This document shows, one piece after another, positions 8,326-18,636 of a DNA stretch of 64,000 nucleotides (positions are counted from its first letter, which is position 1; every line of letters begins with the position of its first letter). The translations under genes and the position numbers were made by a program. This stretch comes from Achromobacter sp. AONIH1 (GTDB taxonomy: Bacteria > Pseudomonadota > Gammaproteobacteria > Burkholderiales > Burkholderiaceae_B). The notes under the pieces are model-generated. The model ran no database searches. It was not told the DNA's origin and saw nothing but the letters and a program-made list of their open reading frames with translations. Location: positions 620,001 to 684,000 of the forward strand of contig NZ_CP026124.1 in assembly GCF_002902905.1 (NCBI RefSeq), given 5' to 3'.

Positions 8326-11300
8326 CTACACCAGCACGCGCTCAATGCCGCCCGCGTTGGCGCGGCGCACATAGTCTTCCATCCAGCCTTCGCCCAGGAT
8401 GTGGCGCGCCATCTCGACCACGATGTAGTCGGCGTCCATGCCGGTGTCGCCCTCGTAGCGCGACAGGCCCTGCAGGCAGGACGGACAGGACGTCAACACC
8501 TTCACGTCGCCGTTGTAGCCGTCGCCGCGCAGGGTCTCGGCGCCCTTGAGCAGCTCTTCCTGCTTGCGGAAGCGCACCTGCGTGGACACGTCGGGCCGCG
8601 AGACGGCCAGCGTGCCGGACTCGCCGCAGCAACGGTCGCTCTTGATGGCGCCGTCGCCCACCAGCGAACGCACGGTCTTCATCGGATCCTGCAGCTTCAT
8701 GGGCGTGTGGCAGGGGTCGTGGTACATGTAGCGCACGCCCTTGGCGCCGTCGAGCTTGATGCCCTTTTCCAGCAGGTATTCGTGGATGTCGATCAGGCGG
8801 CAGCCCGGGAATATCTTGTCGAACTCATAGCCCGACAGCTGGTCGTAGCAGGTGCCGCAGCTGACCACCACGGTCTTGATGTCCAGGTAGTTCAGCGTGT
8901 TGGCCACGCGGTGGAACAGCACCCGGTTGTCGGTGATGATCTGCTCGGCCTTGTCGGTCATGCCGTTGCCGCGCTGGGGATAGCCGCAGCACAGGTAGCC
9001 CGGCGGCAGCACGGTCTGCACGCCGGCGTGCCACAGCATCGCCTGGGTCGCCAGGCCCACCTGCGAGAACAGGCGCTCGGAACCGCAGCCGGGGAAGTAG
9101 AACACCGCCTCGGTGTCGGCCGAGGTCGTCTTCGGATCACGGATGATCGGAACGTAGTTGGCGTCCTCGATGTCCAGCAGCTTGCGCGCGGCCTGCTTGG
9201 GCAGGCCGCCCGGCATCTTCTTGTTGACGAAGTGGATCACTTGCTCGCGCAGCGCCGGCTTGCCCACCGTGGCGGGCGGCTGCGCGGTCTGCTTGCGCGC
9301 CAGGCCCGACAGCAGGTCATGCGCGGCGCGCTGGATCTTGTAGCCCACGCCCACCATGGCCTTGCGGGTGGCGTTGATGGTGGCCGGATCCTTCGCGTTC
9401 AGGAAGAACATGGCGCTGGCCGTGCCGGGGTTGAACGACTTGCGGCCCATGCGGCGCAGCAGCGCGCGCATGTTCATGGACACGTCGCCGAAGTCGATGT
9501 CCACCGGACAGGGCGTGTAGCACTTGTGGCAGACCGTGCAGTGGTCGGCCACGTCCTCGAACTCTTCCCAGTGCTTCAGGCTGACGCCGCGACGGGTCTG
9601 CTCTTCGTACAGGAAGGCCTCGACCAGCAGCGAGGTCGCCAGGATCTTGTTGCGCGGCGAGTACAGCAGGTTCGCGCGCGGCACGTGGGTCGAACAGACC
9701 GGCTTGCACTTGCCGCAGCGCAGGCAGTCCTTGATGGATTCGGAGATGGCGCCGATATCGCTCTGCTGCATGATGAGCGATTCGTGTCCCATCAGGCTGA
9801 AGCTGGGCGTCCAGGCGTGGCGCAGGTCCGCGCCGGGCATCAGCTTGCCGGCGTTGAAGTGGCCGTTGGGGTCGACGCGGCGCTTGTATTCCTGGAACGG
9901 GGCCAGCTCGGCCTCGGTCAGGAATTCGTACTTGGTCAGGCCGATGCCGTGCTCGCCCGAGATCACGCCGTCCAGGTCGCGCGCGATCTGCATGATGCGC
10001 TCGACGGCCGCGTGGGCCTCGCGCAGCATGCCGTAGTCATCGGAGTTGACCGGGATGTTGGTGTGCACGTTGCCGTCGCCGGCGTGCATGTGCAGGGCCA
10101 CGAACACGCGGCTCTTGAGCACGCGGCCATGGATGGCGACGAGTTCGTCCAGGATGCGCTTGCCGGCCGCGCCGGAAAACAGGCGCTGCAGGCCCGCCAG
10201 CACTTCCACCTTCCAGGACACGCGGATGGTCCGGTCCTGCACCACGTCGAAGACGCGGGCGGCGGGCTGCGCGGCCAGGCGGTCCGACAGCGCGCCTTGC
10301 AGCGCGCCCAGGCCCAGCCCGCCCAGTTCGGGCAGCGCCTGGATCAGCGGCAGGTCCAGGTTGTCCAGCAGCCACTGCCAGCGCTGGCGCGCGCCGGCCA
10401 GCAGTTCCTGCGCCTGGCGCGTGCGCTCGGCCAGCACCTCGGCGCGGGTGATCTCGGCGTCGGCCGCGTCCTCGGCCTTGCCCACCGGCAGCGGGCTCGC
10501 CAGGTAGGCGTCCAGCTCGGTCAGCAGCCGCAGCTTGTTGCTGGTGGACAGCTCGATATTGATGCGCTCGATGTGATCCGTGTACTCGCCCATGCGCGGC
10601 AGCGGGATCACCACGTCTTCGTTGATCTTGAAGGCGTTGGTGTGGCGCGCGATGGCGGCGGTGCGCGAACGGTCGAGCCAGAATTTCTTGCGCGCCTCGG
10701 CGCTGACGGCCACGAAGCCTTCGCCGTGGCGAGTATTGGCCAGGCGCACCACTTCGCTGGCGGCCGCGGCCACCGCGTCCTCGTCGTCGCCGACGATGTC
10801 GCCGATCAGCACCATCTTGGGCAGCACGCCGCGCTTGCTCTTGGTGGCGTAGCCCACCGCGCGCAGGTAGCGCTCGTCCAGATGCTCCAGGCCGGCCAGG
10901 ATGGCGCCGCGCTCGCGGCCCTCGCCGTCCAGGTAGCCCTTGACCTCGACGATCGACGGAATCGCGTCGCGCGCCTGGCCGAAGAACTCCATGCAGACCG
11001 TGCGGGTGTGCTTGGGCATGCGGTGCAGCACCCAGCGCGCCGAGGTGATCAGGCCGTCGCAGCCTTCCTTCTGCACGCCGGGCAGGCCGGCCAGGAACTT
11101 GTCGGTGACGTCCTTGCCCAGACCTTCCTTGCGGAACACGCGGCCGGCGATCTCCAGCGTCTCGGTCTTGAGCAGGCGTTCGCCGGGCTTGCCGCGTCCG
11201 TCGAACCACTTGAGTTCGAAGCGCGCCACGTCCACGTCGTGGATCTTGCCCATGTTGTGGGCCAGGCGCGTGACTTCGAGCCAGTTGCCGTCCGGATCGA

Positions 11301-12288
11301 CCATGCGCCACCAGGCCAGATTGTCCAGCGCGGTGCCCCACAGCACGGCCTTCTTGCCGCCTGCGTTCATGGCGATGTTGCCGCCCACGCAGGACGCCTC
11401 GGCCGAGGTCGGGTCCACCGCGAACACAAAGCCAGCGGCCTCGGCGGCCTCGGACACGCGCTTGGTCACCACGCCGGCGCCGGCGTGAATCACCGCCACA
11501 GGCTCGGTCAGGCCGGGCAGGATACAGGACTCGACCTTGCCCAGCTTGTCGAATTTCTCGGTGTTGATGACGGCCGACTTCCAGGTCAGCGGAATGGCGC
11601 CGCCGGTATAGCCGGTGCCGCCGCCGCGCGGCACGATGGTCAGGCCCAGCTCGATACAGGCCGTGACCAGCGCGGCGATCTCGTCCTCCGAATCCGGCGT
11701 CAGCACCACGAACGGGTACTCGACGCGCCAGTCGGTGGCGTCGGTCACGTGCGAAACGCGCGACAGGCCATCGAACTTGATGTTGTCGCGCGCGGTGATG
11801 CGGCCCAGCGTCTTCTGCGCCTGCTTGCGCAGCATGGCGGTCTGGTCGAACTCGCCCTCGAAGGCGGCGATGGCGGAACGCGCCCGCGCCAGCAGGCTCA
11901 CGACCTTCTCGTCGCGCTGCGGATCATGGCCGGCCTCGGCCGGCGTGCCCGGCTCGCGGCGGCGGTCGATCTCGCCCACGCGGTGGTTGAGCGCGTCGAT
12001 CAGCTGCTTGCGGCGCTTGGGATTGTCCAGCAGGTCGTCCTGCAGGTAGGGATTGCGGCGCACCACCCAGATGTCGCCCAGCACCTCATACAGCATGCGG
12101 GCGGAACGGCCGGTGCGGCGCTCGCCTCGCAGGTCGCTGAGCAGGCTCCAGGCGTCTTCGCCCAAAAGCCGGCCCACGATTTCCCGGTCGGAAAACGAGG
12201 TGTAGTTGTAAGGAATCTCGCGCAAGCGCGCGGGTGCGGCGGGCGGCAACGCCCCGGTCAGGATGTGGCTAGCGAGTGGGGCGTTCAT
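8326..12288 (-). CDS. DUF3683 FAD-linked and Fe-S oxidoreductase (D-lactate dehydrogenase-like fusion)
   Basis: A 1320-residue multidomain protein. Order: a DUF3683 domain (about residues 20-150); an FAD-binding type-4 domain with [11 protein letters not shown]; an FAD-oxidase C-terminal domain with [12 protein letters not shown] and [13 protein letters not shown]; two 4Fe-4S motifs ([11 protein letters not shown] and [12 protein letters not shown]); and two cysteine-rich CCG regions (PGCGSERLF with [10 protein letters not shown], and HDPCHTP with [14 protein letters not shown]). The layout is that of a D-2-hydroxyacid (lactate/glycolate type) dehydrogenase fused to its GlpC-like electron-transfer subunit. 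The substrate is inferred, not proven. It is monocistronic, with its own terminator. Confidence 0.9.
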   Translation of the reverse strand: MNAPLASHILTGALPPAAPARLREIPYNYTSFSDREIVGRLLGEDAWSLLSDLRGERRTGRSARMLYEVLGDIWVVRRNPYLQDDLLDNPKRRKQLIDALNHRVGEIDRRREPGTPAEAGHDPQRDEKVVSLLARARSAIAAFEGEFDQTAMLRKQAQKTLGRITARDNIKFDGLSRVSHVTDATDWRVEYPFVVLTPDSEDEIAALVTACIELGLTIVPRGGGTGYTGGAIPLTWKSAVINTEKFDKLGKVESCILPGLTEPVAVIHAGAGVVTKRVSEAAEAAGFVFAVDPTSAEASCVGGNIAMNAGGKKAVLWGTALDNLAWWRMVDPDGNWLEVTRLAHNMGKIHDVDVARFELKWFDGRGKPGERLLKTETLEIAGRVFRKEGLGKDVTDKFLAGLPGVQKEGCDGLITSARWVLHRMPKHTRTVCMEFFGQARDAIPSIVEVKGYLDGEGRERGAILAGLEHLDERYLRAVGYATKSKRGVLPKMVLIGDIVGDDEDAVAAAASEVVRLANTRHGEGFVAVSAEARKKFWLDRSRTAAIARHTNAFKINEDVVIPLPRMGEYTDHIERINIELSTSNKLRLLTELDAYLASPLPVGKAEDAADAEITRAEVLAERTRQAQELLAGARQRWQWLLDNLDLPLIQALPELGGLGLGALQGALSDRLAAQPAARVFDVVQDRTIRVSWKVEVLAGLQRLFSGAAGKRILDELVAIHGRVLKSRVFVALHMHAGDGNVHTNIPVNSDDYGMLREAHAAVERIMQIARDLDGVISGEHGIGLTKYEFLTEAELAPFQEYKRRVDPNGHFNAGKLMPGADLRHAWTPSFSLMGHESLIMQQSDIGAISESIKDCLRCGKCKPVCSTHVPRANLLYSPRNKILATSLLVEAFLYEEQTRRGVSLKHWEEFEDVADHCTVCHKCYTPCPVDIDFGDVSMNMRALLRRMGRKSFNPGTASAMFFLNAKDPATINATRKAMVGVGYKIQRAAHDLLSGLARKQTAQPPATVGKPALREQVIHFVNKKMPGGLPKQAARKLLDIEDANYVPIIRDPKTTSADTEAVFYFPGCGSERLFSQVGLATQAMLWHAGVQTVLPPGYLCCGYPQRGNGMTDKAEQIITDNRVLFHRVANTLNYLDIKTVVVSCGTCYDQLSGYEFDKIFPGCRLIDIHEYLLEKGIKLDGAKGVRYMYHDPCHTPMKLQDPMKTVRSLVGDGAIKSDRCCGESGTLAVSRPDVSTQVRFRKQEELLKGAETLRGDGYNGDVKVLTSCPSCLQGLSRYEGDTGMDADYIVVEMARHILGEGWMEDYVRRANAGGIERVLV

Positions 12289-12424
12289 GGAAGCGCAAGA
12301 GTGGGCCCTTAAAAAATCATTTTATGCCATCGCGCGGCCCGGCCCCGAATATCCCCGCCGGCGCGCCCGGCAATACGCGTGCGACTATTGATACGTCCCT
12401 TTATTTTCGGACAAATCCGAAGCG

Positions 12425-12970
12425 TCAGAGCTGGCCCGGGAAGAACCACAACAGGCCGGCCGTCATCGCCACGTAGCGCAGGAACTTGCCGATGGCCATG
12501 TAGGCCACGCAGGGCCAGAATGACAGCCGCAGCCACCCGGCCACGGCGCACAGCGGGTCGCCCACGACCGGCAGCCAGGACAGCAGCAGCGCCGGCGGAC
12601 CCATGCGGTGCAGCCAGGCGTGCGCGCGCTGGTTCCAGCGGCCGCGCATGCGGCCGTCGGGCCCGGCATCGGAATGGGACTCGTGGGGATGGGGGTGTTT
12701 TTCCTTCCAGCGCTGCACCGCGCGCTCGGCGGCCAGCCCCATGGCATAGCTGATCGCGCCGCCGATGGTATTGCCCAGCGTCGCCACCAGCACGGCCGGC
12801 CAGAACATGTCCGGCGCCAGCTTGATGTAGCCGAACACCGCCGGCTCGGAACCGAGCGGCAACAGGGTCGCGGACACCAGCGAGACCGTGAAAATGGCTG
12901 ACAGCCCGACGGACGGCAAGGCCAGCACCGCGAGCAGCCAGTGGATGGCGGACAACAGACTTTCTTCCAT
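12425..12970 (-). CDS. YqaA/DedA-type (SNARE-associated) membrane protein
   Basis: A 181-residue inner-membrane protein of the YqaA branch of the VTT/DedA superfamily. It has the re-entrant and membrane segments expected: SATLLPLGSEP, LGNTIGGAISYAMG and LLSWLPVVGDPLCAVAGWLR are characteristic. A hydrophilic His-rich linker (HPHPHESHS) sits near residue 95. DedA relatives flip or transport membrane lipids; the role of YqaA itself is unknown. The start at 12970 places the first helix at the N-terminus. It is divergent from ilvA. Confidence 0.85.
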   Translation of the reverse strand: MEESLLSAIHWLLAVLALPSVGLSAIFTVSLVSATLLPLGSEPAVFGYIKLAPDMFWPAVLVATLGNTIGGAISYAMGLAAERAVQRWKEKHPHPHESHSDAGPDGRMRGRWNQRAHAWLHRMGPPALLLSWLPVVGDPLCAVAGWLRLSFWPCVAYMAIGKFLRYVAMTAGLLWFFPGQL

Positions 12971-13131
12971 GATGCGCGAGTGTAGCCGCGACCGGCCCGG
13001 CGCGCCGTCCAAGCCGCCGGCCGCCCCGCGCCACGGCCCCGCAAGCCGCGCCGGGCCTGGCTGCGGGCCGGTTTCCCTATGGTAATCTGCCCCACCCCCT
13101 CCCCCCTTTTCCGCCCCGCACGCGCGCCCTC

Positions 13132-14640
<1,509 letters not shown>

Positions 14641-14706
14641 CCGCGCGCGCCGCCGCAAGCCGGGCCGCCATGCCGGCGCGCGGACAACGGCAAGCCCAAA
14701 AGCGAG

Positions 14707-14728
14707 AGGGCCTCCAGATGGAGGCCCT
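14707..14728. terminator. Hairpin between ilvA and the porin gene
   Basis: A 10-bp stem with arms AGGGCCTCCA (14707-14716) and TGGAGGCCCT (14719-14728), between convergent genes. TCCCTTCT follows on the plus side and an AAAA patch precedes on the other side. It is probably a terminator for both genes, though the U-tract is imperfect. Confidence 0.6.
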
Positions 14729-14843
14729 TCCCTTCTCAGCTCAAGTCGCGCCCGGCCTCAACCGGAGGGGGGGTTCGCTGTCACTCGGCGGCTCACGGAG
14801 ATGGGCCGCGCATTCAGCAAGGTCTGGCCGGGCGCGCCGTCGC

Positions 14844-15959
14844 TTAGAACCGGTGACGCAGGCCCACGGCGAACGCGGTGTCCGTCGCATCGCGCTGGAA
14901 CGCGTAGTTGTCGCCGTAGGAGGCGTACGCGTACAGGTTGGTGCGCTTGCTCAGGTCGTAGGTGTAGCCCAGGCTGTAGACGTTGAACTTGGCATCGTCC
15001 TTGGTCAGCTTGTCGTTCTTCGGATCGGCGCGCTGCCAGGAACCGAAGATCGAGCTGCTGCCCAGCGGCACAGTGAAGCCCACCATGTACGAATTGGCGC
15101 GGAAGCCGTCGGCCAGCTTGAACGTGCCCAGCTTCTGCATGCCGTCGGGCGTGGTGCCCATGTTCTGGCCGACGAACCAGCCATTGCGGGTCTGGCCGAA
15201 GGCGGCGGCGATCTTCACCACTTCGAAGTCATAGGTGCCGCCCAGGATGTACGACTGGATCGTCGTGTCTTCCTGGCTGCCGCCCTTGACGTCCTTGGAC
15301 GGATTGAAGCGGTCGTAGGCCGCGGCCAGGTTCAGCGGGCCGTTGACGTACTGCACGCCGGCGGTCAGGACGCGGTTGTTGTTGTTGGTCTCGAAGCCGC
15401 GCTGCTTCTCGTCCGAAACCGTGTCGTCAGCGCTGAACGAGTAACCCAGGCCGGCCTTGAAGCCGCCGAAGCTGGGCGTCTGGTACAGCACCATGTTGTC
15501 CAGGCGCATCGTATTGGCGCTGCTGAACACGGTACCCATGTTGGCGGTGTTGTAGCTGATCGAGAACGGGTCGATGGAACCGAAGTACTTCGAGGCCAGG
15601 TTGGTCTGGCGGCCGAATTCCAGGCGGCCCCACGAGTCGCTGTCCAGGCCCACGGTGGCCTGGCGGCCCCAGAGGCGGCCGCTTTGCAGCGAGTTGCCGT
15701 TCAGGGGACCGAAGCCGGCTTCCAGGTTGAACACGGCGCGCAGGCCGTCGCCCAGGTCTTCCGAGCCACGCAGGCCGAAACGCGAGCCGCTGCTCACGCC
15801 TTGCACGGCGCCGACACGGCTTTGCGAGTTGCCGTTGAACTTCACCTTTTCGTAGCCGATGCCGGCGTCGATCAAACCGTACAACGTCACCGAATCGGCA
15901 GCTTGCGCCGCGCTCGCAAAGCCCGCGAGCAACGCGACGGCCAATAGCGTCTTCTTCAT
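14844..15959 (-). CDS. Gram-negative trimeric porin (Bordetella/Burkholderiales type)
   Basis: A 371-residue outer-membrane general porin. A 20-residue signal (MKKTLLAVALLAGFASAAQA) precedes DSVTLYGLIDAGIGYEK, a classic first beta strand. RFGLRGSEDLGDGLRAVFNL and GRQATVGL are the conserved loop and strand motifs, and the chain ends in VGLRHRF, the aromatic C-terminal residue recognised by the Bam machinery. A 16-stranded barrel letting small anionic or neutral solutes through is expected. The 5' leader contains a strong hairpin (15995-16025). It is convergent with ilvA. Confidence 0.95.
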   Translation of the reverse strand: MKKTLLAVALLAGFASAAQAADSVTLYGLIDAGIGYEKVKFNGNSQSRVGAVQGVSSGSRFGLRGSEDLGDGLRAVFNLEAGFGPLNGNSLQSGRLWGRQATVGLDSDSWGRLEFGRQTNLASKYFGSIDPFSISYNTANMGTVFSSANTMRLDNMVLYQTPSFGGFKAGLGYSFSADDTVSDEKQRGFETNNNNRVLTAGVQYVNGPLNLAAAYDRFNPSKDVKGGSQEDTTIQSYILGGTYDFEVVKIAAAFGQTRNGWFVGQNMGTTPDGMQKLGTFKLADGFRANSYMVGFTVPLGSSSIFGSWQRADPKNDKLTKDDAKFNVYSLGYTYDLSKRTNLYAYASYGDNYAFQRDATDTAFAVGLRHRF

Positions 15960-15994
15960 AACAGTCCTCTAAATGGCAAGATGGATGGCAATGC

Positions 15995-16025
15995 GCGGGC
16001 ATGCCGCCGCGTGGCGGATGCCCGC
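15995..16025 (-). other. Hairpin in the porin 5' leader
   Basis: Arms GCGGGCAT plus CCGCC pair with GGCGG plus ATGCCCGC, with one bulged G and a GCGT loop. It lies 36-66 nt before the porin start codon and has no U-run, so it is not a terminator. An mRNA-stability or sRNA-related role is possible. Confidence 0.5.
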
Positions 16026-16338
16026 AAGCCGCGGCCTGTAAGACCGCGATGCATGCACTGAAACTAGTGTCTCGCCTGGGACCGCCGGGAGTAAGCGGGA
16101 TTTCGAAGAACTACTTTCCATGGCTGGGATAATCGCGTTCGACGCGCATTCCTCCATGCTTGGAATCAGGGCTTAACGCCTTGAAATGAAATGCGAATCC
16201 TTGCTCGCAATTACATTTCCCGCGCTCATTCCCGATCACTTCCCGGTTTGAGGATCGTCAAATCCTGTCGCGCTGCGCGGACAATGCCGAGGCAAAAAAG
16301 CCACAGCGCGCCAGCGCCATCGGCCGGCCGCGAAATGC
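16026..16338. other. Intergenic stretch upstream of the porin gene, no gene seen
   Basis: About 310 bp between the porin leader and the end of the DUF4148 gene. It must hold the porin promoter, but no convincing -35/-10 pair stands out. ATTCC and GGAAT form a weak inverted repeat near 16149-16167. No coding frame looks real. Confidence 0.4.
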
Positions 16339-16722
16339 TCAGCGGCCCTTGGGCGGGTAGTCGAGTTCGCCGAAGGTGTATTCGCCGCGCGCCTTGGCCT
16401 GGGCCAGCTCGGCGCGGACCTGCTCGCGCGTCTTGCCGGCGGTTTCCGGCGCGGCGCTCCGGGGCGGATAGTCCAGTTCGGCGCTGGTCACCTGCCCGGC
16501 GATCTTGGCGCTTTGCAATTCGGCGCCAACCTGCTCGCGCGACATGCCGGTGCTGGCGGTGGCGGCGGGCGGATAGTCCAGTTCGCCGAAGGTGACCTGG
16601 CCGGCGGCCTTGGCGGCCTGCAGTTCCTGCTGGACCTGTTCGCGGGTCTTGCCATCGGCGTGGGCGGCGGACATGCCCGCCAGGGTTGCGGTAACCATGA
16701 GTGCGGTCGCTAGGGCTTTCAT
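16339..16722 (-). CDS. DUF4148 exported protein with three tandem repeat units
   Basis: A 127-residue small exported protein. The signal peptide (about 22 residues) ends AAHA. The mature chain is three similar units of about 34 residues, each of the form REQV-x2-EL-x2-AK-x-x-G-x2-T-x2-ELDYPP. DUF4148 proteins are common small periplasmic proteins of Burkholderiales and usually hold one such unit; their function is unknown. Three regular copies suggest internal duplication. It is divergent from the LysR gene across about 390 bp. Confidence 0.85.
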   Translation of the reverse strand: MKALATALMVTATLAGMSAAHADGKTREQVQQELQAAKAAGQVTFGELDYPPAATASTGMSREQVGAELQSAKIAGQVTSAELDYPPRSAAPETAGKTREQVRAELAQAKARGEYTFGELDYPPKGR

Positions 16723-16896
16723 TGTGATGACTCCATCCTATACCTGGCACGACAGCGCCCGCCAGGACGGCGGGCGCAATGTGACGGCGTGTTGACGGAA
16801 CGAAGTATCTGGCCTTATCGACCTAGTAAAAACCCTTAATTTGGGGAACATATTTGCAGGAGTGGAAAGATCCCCGCATATCGCGGCGCGATTCTT

Positions 16897-16929
16897 GCTC
16901 ACTCCCTGCTCACTTCCTGCGCACTTCCG
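16897..16929. repeat. Three tandem 11-bp units
   Basis: GCTCACTCCCT, GCTCACTTCCT and GCGCACTTCCG follow one another directly. A period of 11 puts each unit on the same face of the helix, as in arrays of protein-binding sites. Confidence 0.65.
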
Positions 16930-17061
16930 CCCTGGCCCCAATGAGCGCAAGCCTCGCGGGCATTCAGCCAAACGCCAGCTGCGGCGCGCCGGGCCGTGAC
17001 GCCAGGGTTGGCGCGGCTTGTTCGGGATGGAGGAATAGACATTTCCACTGACGCAAAAATA

Positions 17062-17081
17062 ATTCCATTTATGATTGGAAT
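17062..17081. promoter_or_regulatory. LysR-type operator candidate
   Basis: ATTCCA-N8-TGGAAT is a perfect inverted repeat of 20 bp, 36 bp before the LysR gene start, with a further TGGAAT half at 17091-17096. The geometry and place fit a LysR-type autoregulatory site. Confidence 0.5.
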
Positions 17082-17116
17082 CTGCCAGACATGGAATTTT
17101 GAGTACCGAGGCCCTT

Positions 17117-18007
17117 ATGGACATACAGCTTAACGACATCGCCCTGTTCGTCGAAGTCGCCAAGCGCAAGAATTTCAGTCATGCGGCCGAAGCCCTGAAC
17201 ATCCCCACGTCCACGCTGTCGCGCCGCGTCAGCGAACTGGAGCGCAGCGTCGGCATGCGGCTGCTCAACCGCAGCACGCGCAAGATCGACCTGACCGAGG
17301 CCGGCGCCATCTATTTCGAGCGCTGCCGCCATATCGTCGAGGAAGCCCGCGTCGCCCACGACCAGTTGCTGGACATGGCGGTGCAACCCAAGGGCCGGCT
17401 GCGCATCTCGCTGCCGACCAGCCTGGCGCAACTGTTCCTGCCTTCGGTGATCCGGGAATTCCGCGAACAGCATCCCGATATCGAATGCGATTTCGACCTG
17501 GGCATGCGCTCGGTCGATCCGATCAGCAACCCGTTCGACCTGATCCTGCGCTTCGGGCAGCAGCCCGATTCCAGCCTGATCTCGCGCAAGATCGTGCTCA
17601 TGGCGCACCAGCTGTACGCCTCGCCCGAATACCTGGCGCGCCACGGCGAGCCGCGCGTGCCCGGGGATCTCAGCCATCACGAGTGCCTGCGGCCCACCAT
17701 GCGCGACGAGTCATCCTTCTGGATGCTCCATTCGGGCGACAAGGTGGAACGCGTGCAGGTATCGGGCCGGCTGGCCGCGAACAACGTGGGCATGCTGGGC
17801 CGGCTGGCCAGCCAGGGACTGGGCATCACGCCGCTGCTGGTGTTCGACGCGATGGAGCGCGCCATCAAGCAGTCCGGGCTGGTGCGCGTGCTGCCGGAAT
17901 GGAGCCTGACGCCGCTGCCGCTGTTCGCGCTGCTGCCCTCGCGGATGCTGCCGGCCAAGACCAAGGCGTTCCTGGATTTCATCCAGCCGCGTCTGAACGA
18001 GGGCTAA
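17117..18007 (+). CDS. LysR-family transcriptional regulator
   Basis: A 296-residue LTTR. The N-terminal winged HTH (FVEVAKRKNFSHAAEALN, then STLSRRVSELERSVGMRLL) leads into a periplasmic-binding-like effector domain (about residue 90 on). The close relation to the AaeR/DmlR/PA0477-like group is seen in RSTRKIDLTEAG and YFERC. The effector and targets are unknown. The ATG at 17117 gives the usual N-terminus; an upstream in-frame ATG at 17075 would add 14 non-conserved residues. A candidate operator is at 17062-17081, and the divergent DUF4148 gene is a possible target. Confidence 0.9.
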   Translation: MDIQLNDIALFVEVAKRKNFSHAAEALNIPTSTLSRRVSELERSVGMRLLNRSTRKIDLTEAGAIYFERCRHIVEEARVAHDQLLDMAVQPKGRLRISLPTSLAQLFLPSVIREFREQHPDIECDFDLGMRSVDPISNPFDLILRFGQQPDSSLISRKIVLMAHQLYASPEYLARHGEPRVPGDLSHHECLRPTMRDESSFWMLHSGDKVERVQVSGRLAANNVGMLGRLASQGLGITPLLVFDAMERAIKQSGLVRVLPEWSLTPLPLFALLPSRMLPAKTKAFLDFIQPRLNEG

Positions 18008-18008
18008 G

Positions 18009-18027
18009 CCCCCCGAAGCGCCGCGCG
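18009..18027. repeat. Dispersed hairpin repeat, truncated copy D
   Basis: Right after the LysR stop, CCCCCCGAAGCG and then CCGCGCG matches the first part of the repeat seen in full at 788-863, 27365-27440 and 45701-45774. Only about 19 bp remain before the convergent apt stop. Confidence 0.5.
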
Positions 18028-18582
18028 TCAGGCGGTGGTGTCGTTCTGGTACTGACAGACCGTGTACAGCGGGGTGCCGGTGGCGGCGATCTTGGCGGAG
18101 CCGCCCAGGTCGGGCAGGTCGATGATGGCGGCGGCTTCGACCACGTTGGCGCCCAGGCGCTGCAGCAGCTTGATGGCCGCCAGCATGGTGCCGCCCGTGG
18201 CGATCAGATCGTCCACCAGCAGCACGCGCTGGCCGGTGCGCACCGCGTCGGTGTGCATCTCGACGGCGGCGTTGCCGTATTCCAGCGAATATTCCTCGGC
18301 CACCGTGCGATACGGCAGCTTGCCCTTCTTGCGCACGGGCACGAAGCCCAGGTTCAGCTCATAGGCCAGCACGCTGCCGACAATGAAGCCGCGCGCATCC
18401 ACGCCCGCGACCAGATCCAGGCGCTGACGCATGTAACGGTAGACGAACAGGTCGATCAGGACGCGGAACGCCCGCGGGTCCTGCAGCACCGGCGTGATGT
18501 CACGGAACGTGACACCGGGCTGGGGCCAGTCTGGAACGCTGCGGATGGTGCGCCGGATGAACTCGGCGTATTCGTTCTGCAT
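18028..18582 (-). CDS. apt: Adenine phosphoribosyltransferase
   Basis: A 184-residue purine-salvage enzyme that makes AMP from adenine and PRPP. The type I PRTase signature [13 protein letters not shown] binds [15 protein letters not shown] and KKGKLPY are the APRT loops. It begins 54 bp after the cydC stop on the same strand. A TATAGT hexamer at 18616-18621 (minus strand) could be its own -10, so it need not depend on the cyd operon. Confidence 0.96.
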   Translation of the reverse strand: MQNEYAEFIRRTIRSVPDWPQPGVTFRDITPVLQDPRAFRVLIDLFVYRYMRQRLDLVAGVDARGFIVGSVLAYELNLGFVPVRKKGKLPYRTVAEEYSLEYGNAAVEMHTDAVRTGQRVLLVDDLIATGGTMLAAIKLLQRLGANVVEAAAIIDLPDLGGSAKIAATGTPLYTVCQYQNDTTA

Positions 18583-18636
18583 GAAAGACGGCCCTGAAGA
18601 ATTGAAGCAAGGCGCACTATAACCCCGCCGCCGCGC

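Larger units (their letters stand above)
16723..17116. other. Regulatory region between the DUF4148 and LysR genes
   Basis: This 394-bp divergent region carries a relatively AT-rich patch near 16800-16860 (probable DUF4148 promoter), three tandem 11-bp units at 16897-16929 and an inverted repeat at 17062-17081 next to the LysR gene. No coding frame looks real. Confidence 0.5.

Noticed and set aside
8401..12312. A 1303-codon open frame on the plus strand
   Set aside because: It is antisense to the DUF3683 oxidoreductase gene, whose motifs are unmistakable. The product is His/Gly/Val/Ala-rich low complexity typical of antisense frames in GC-rich DNA.
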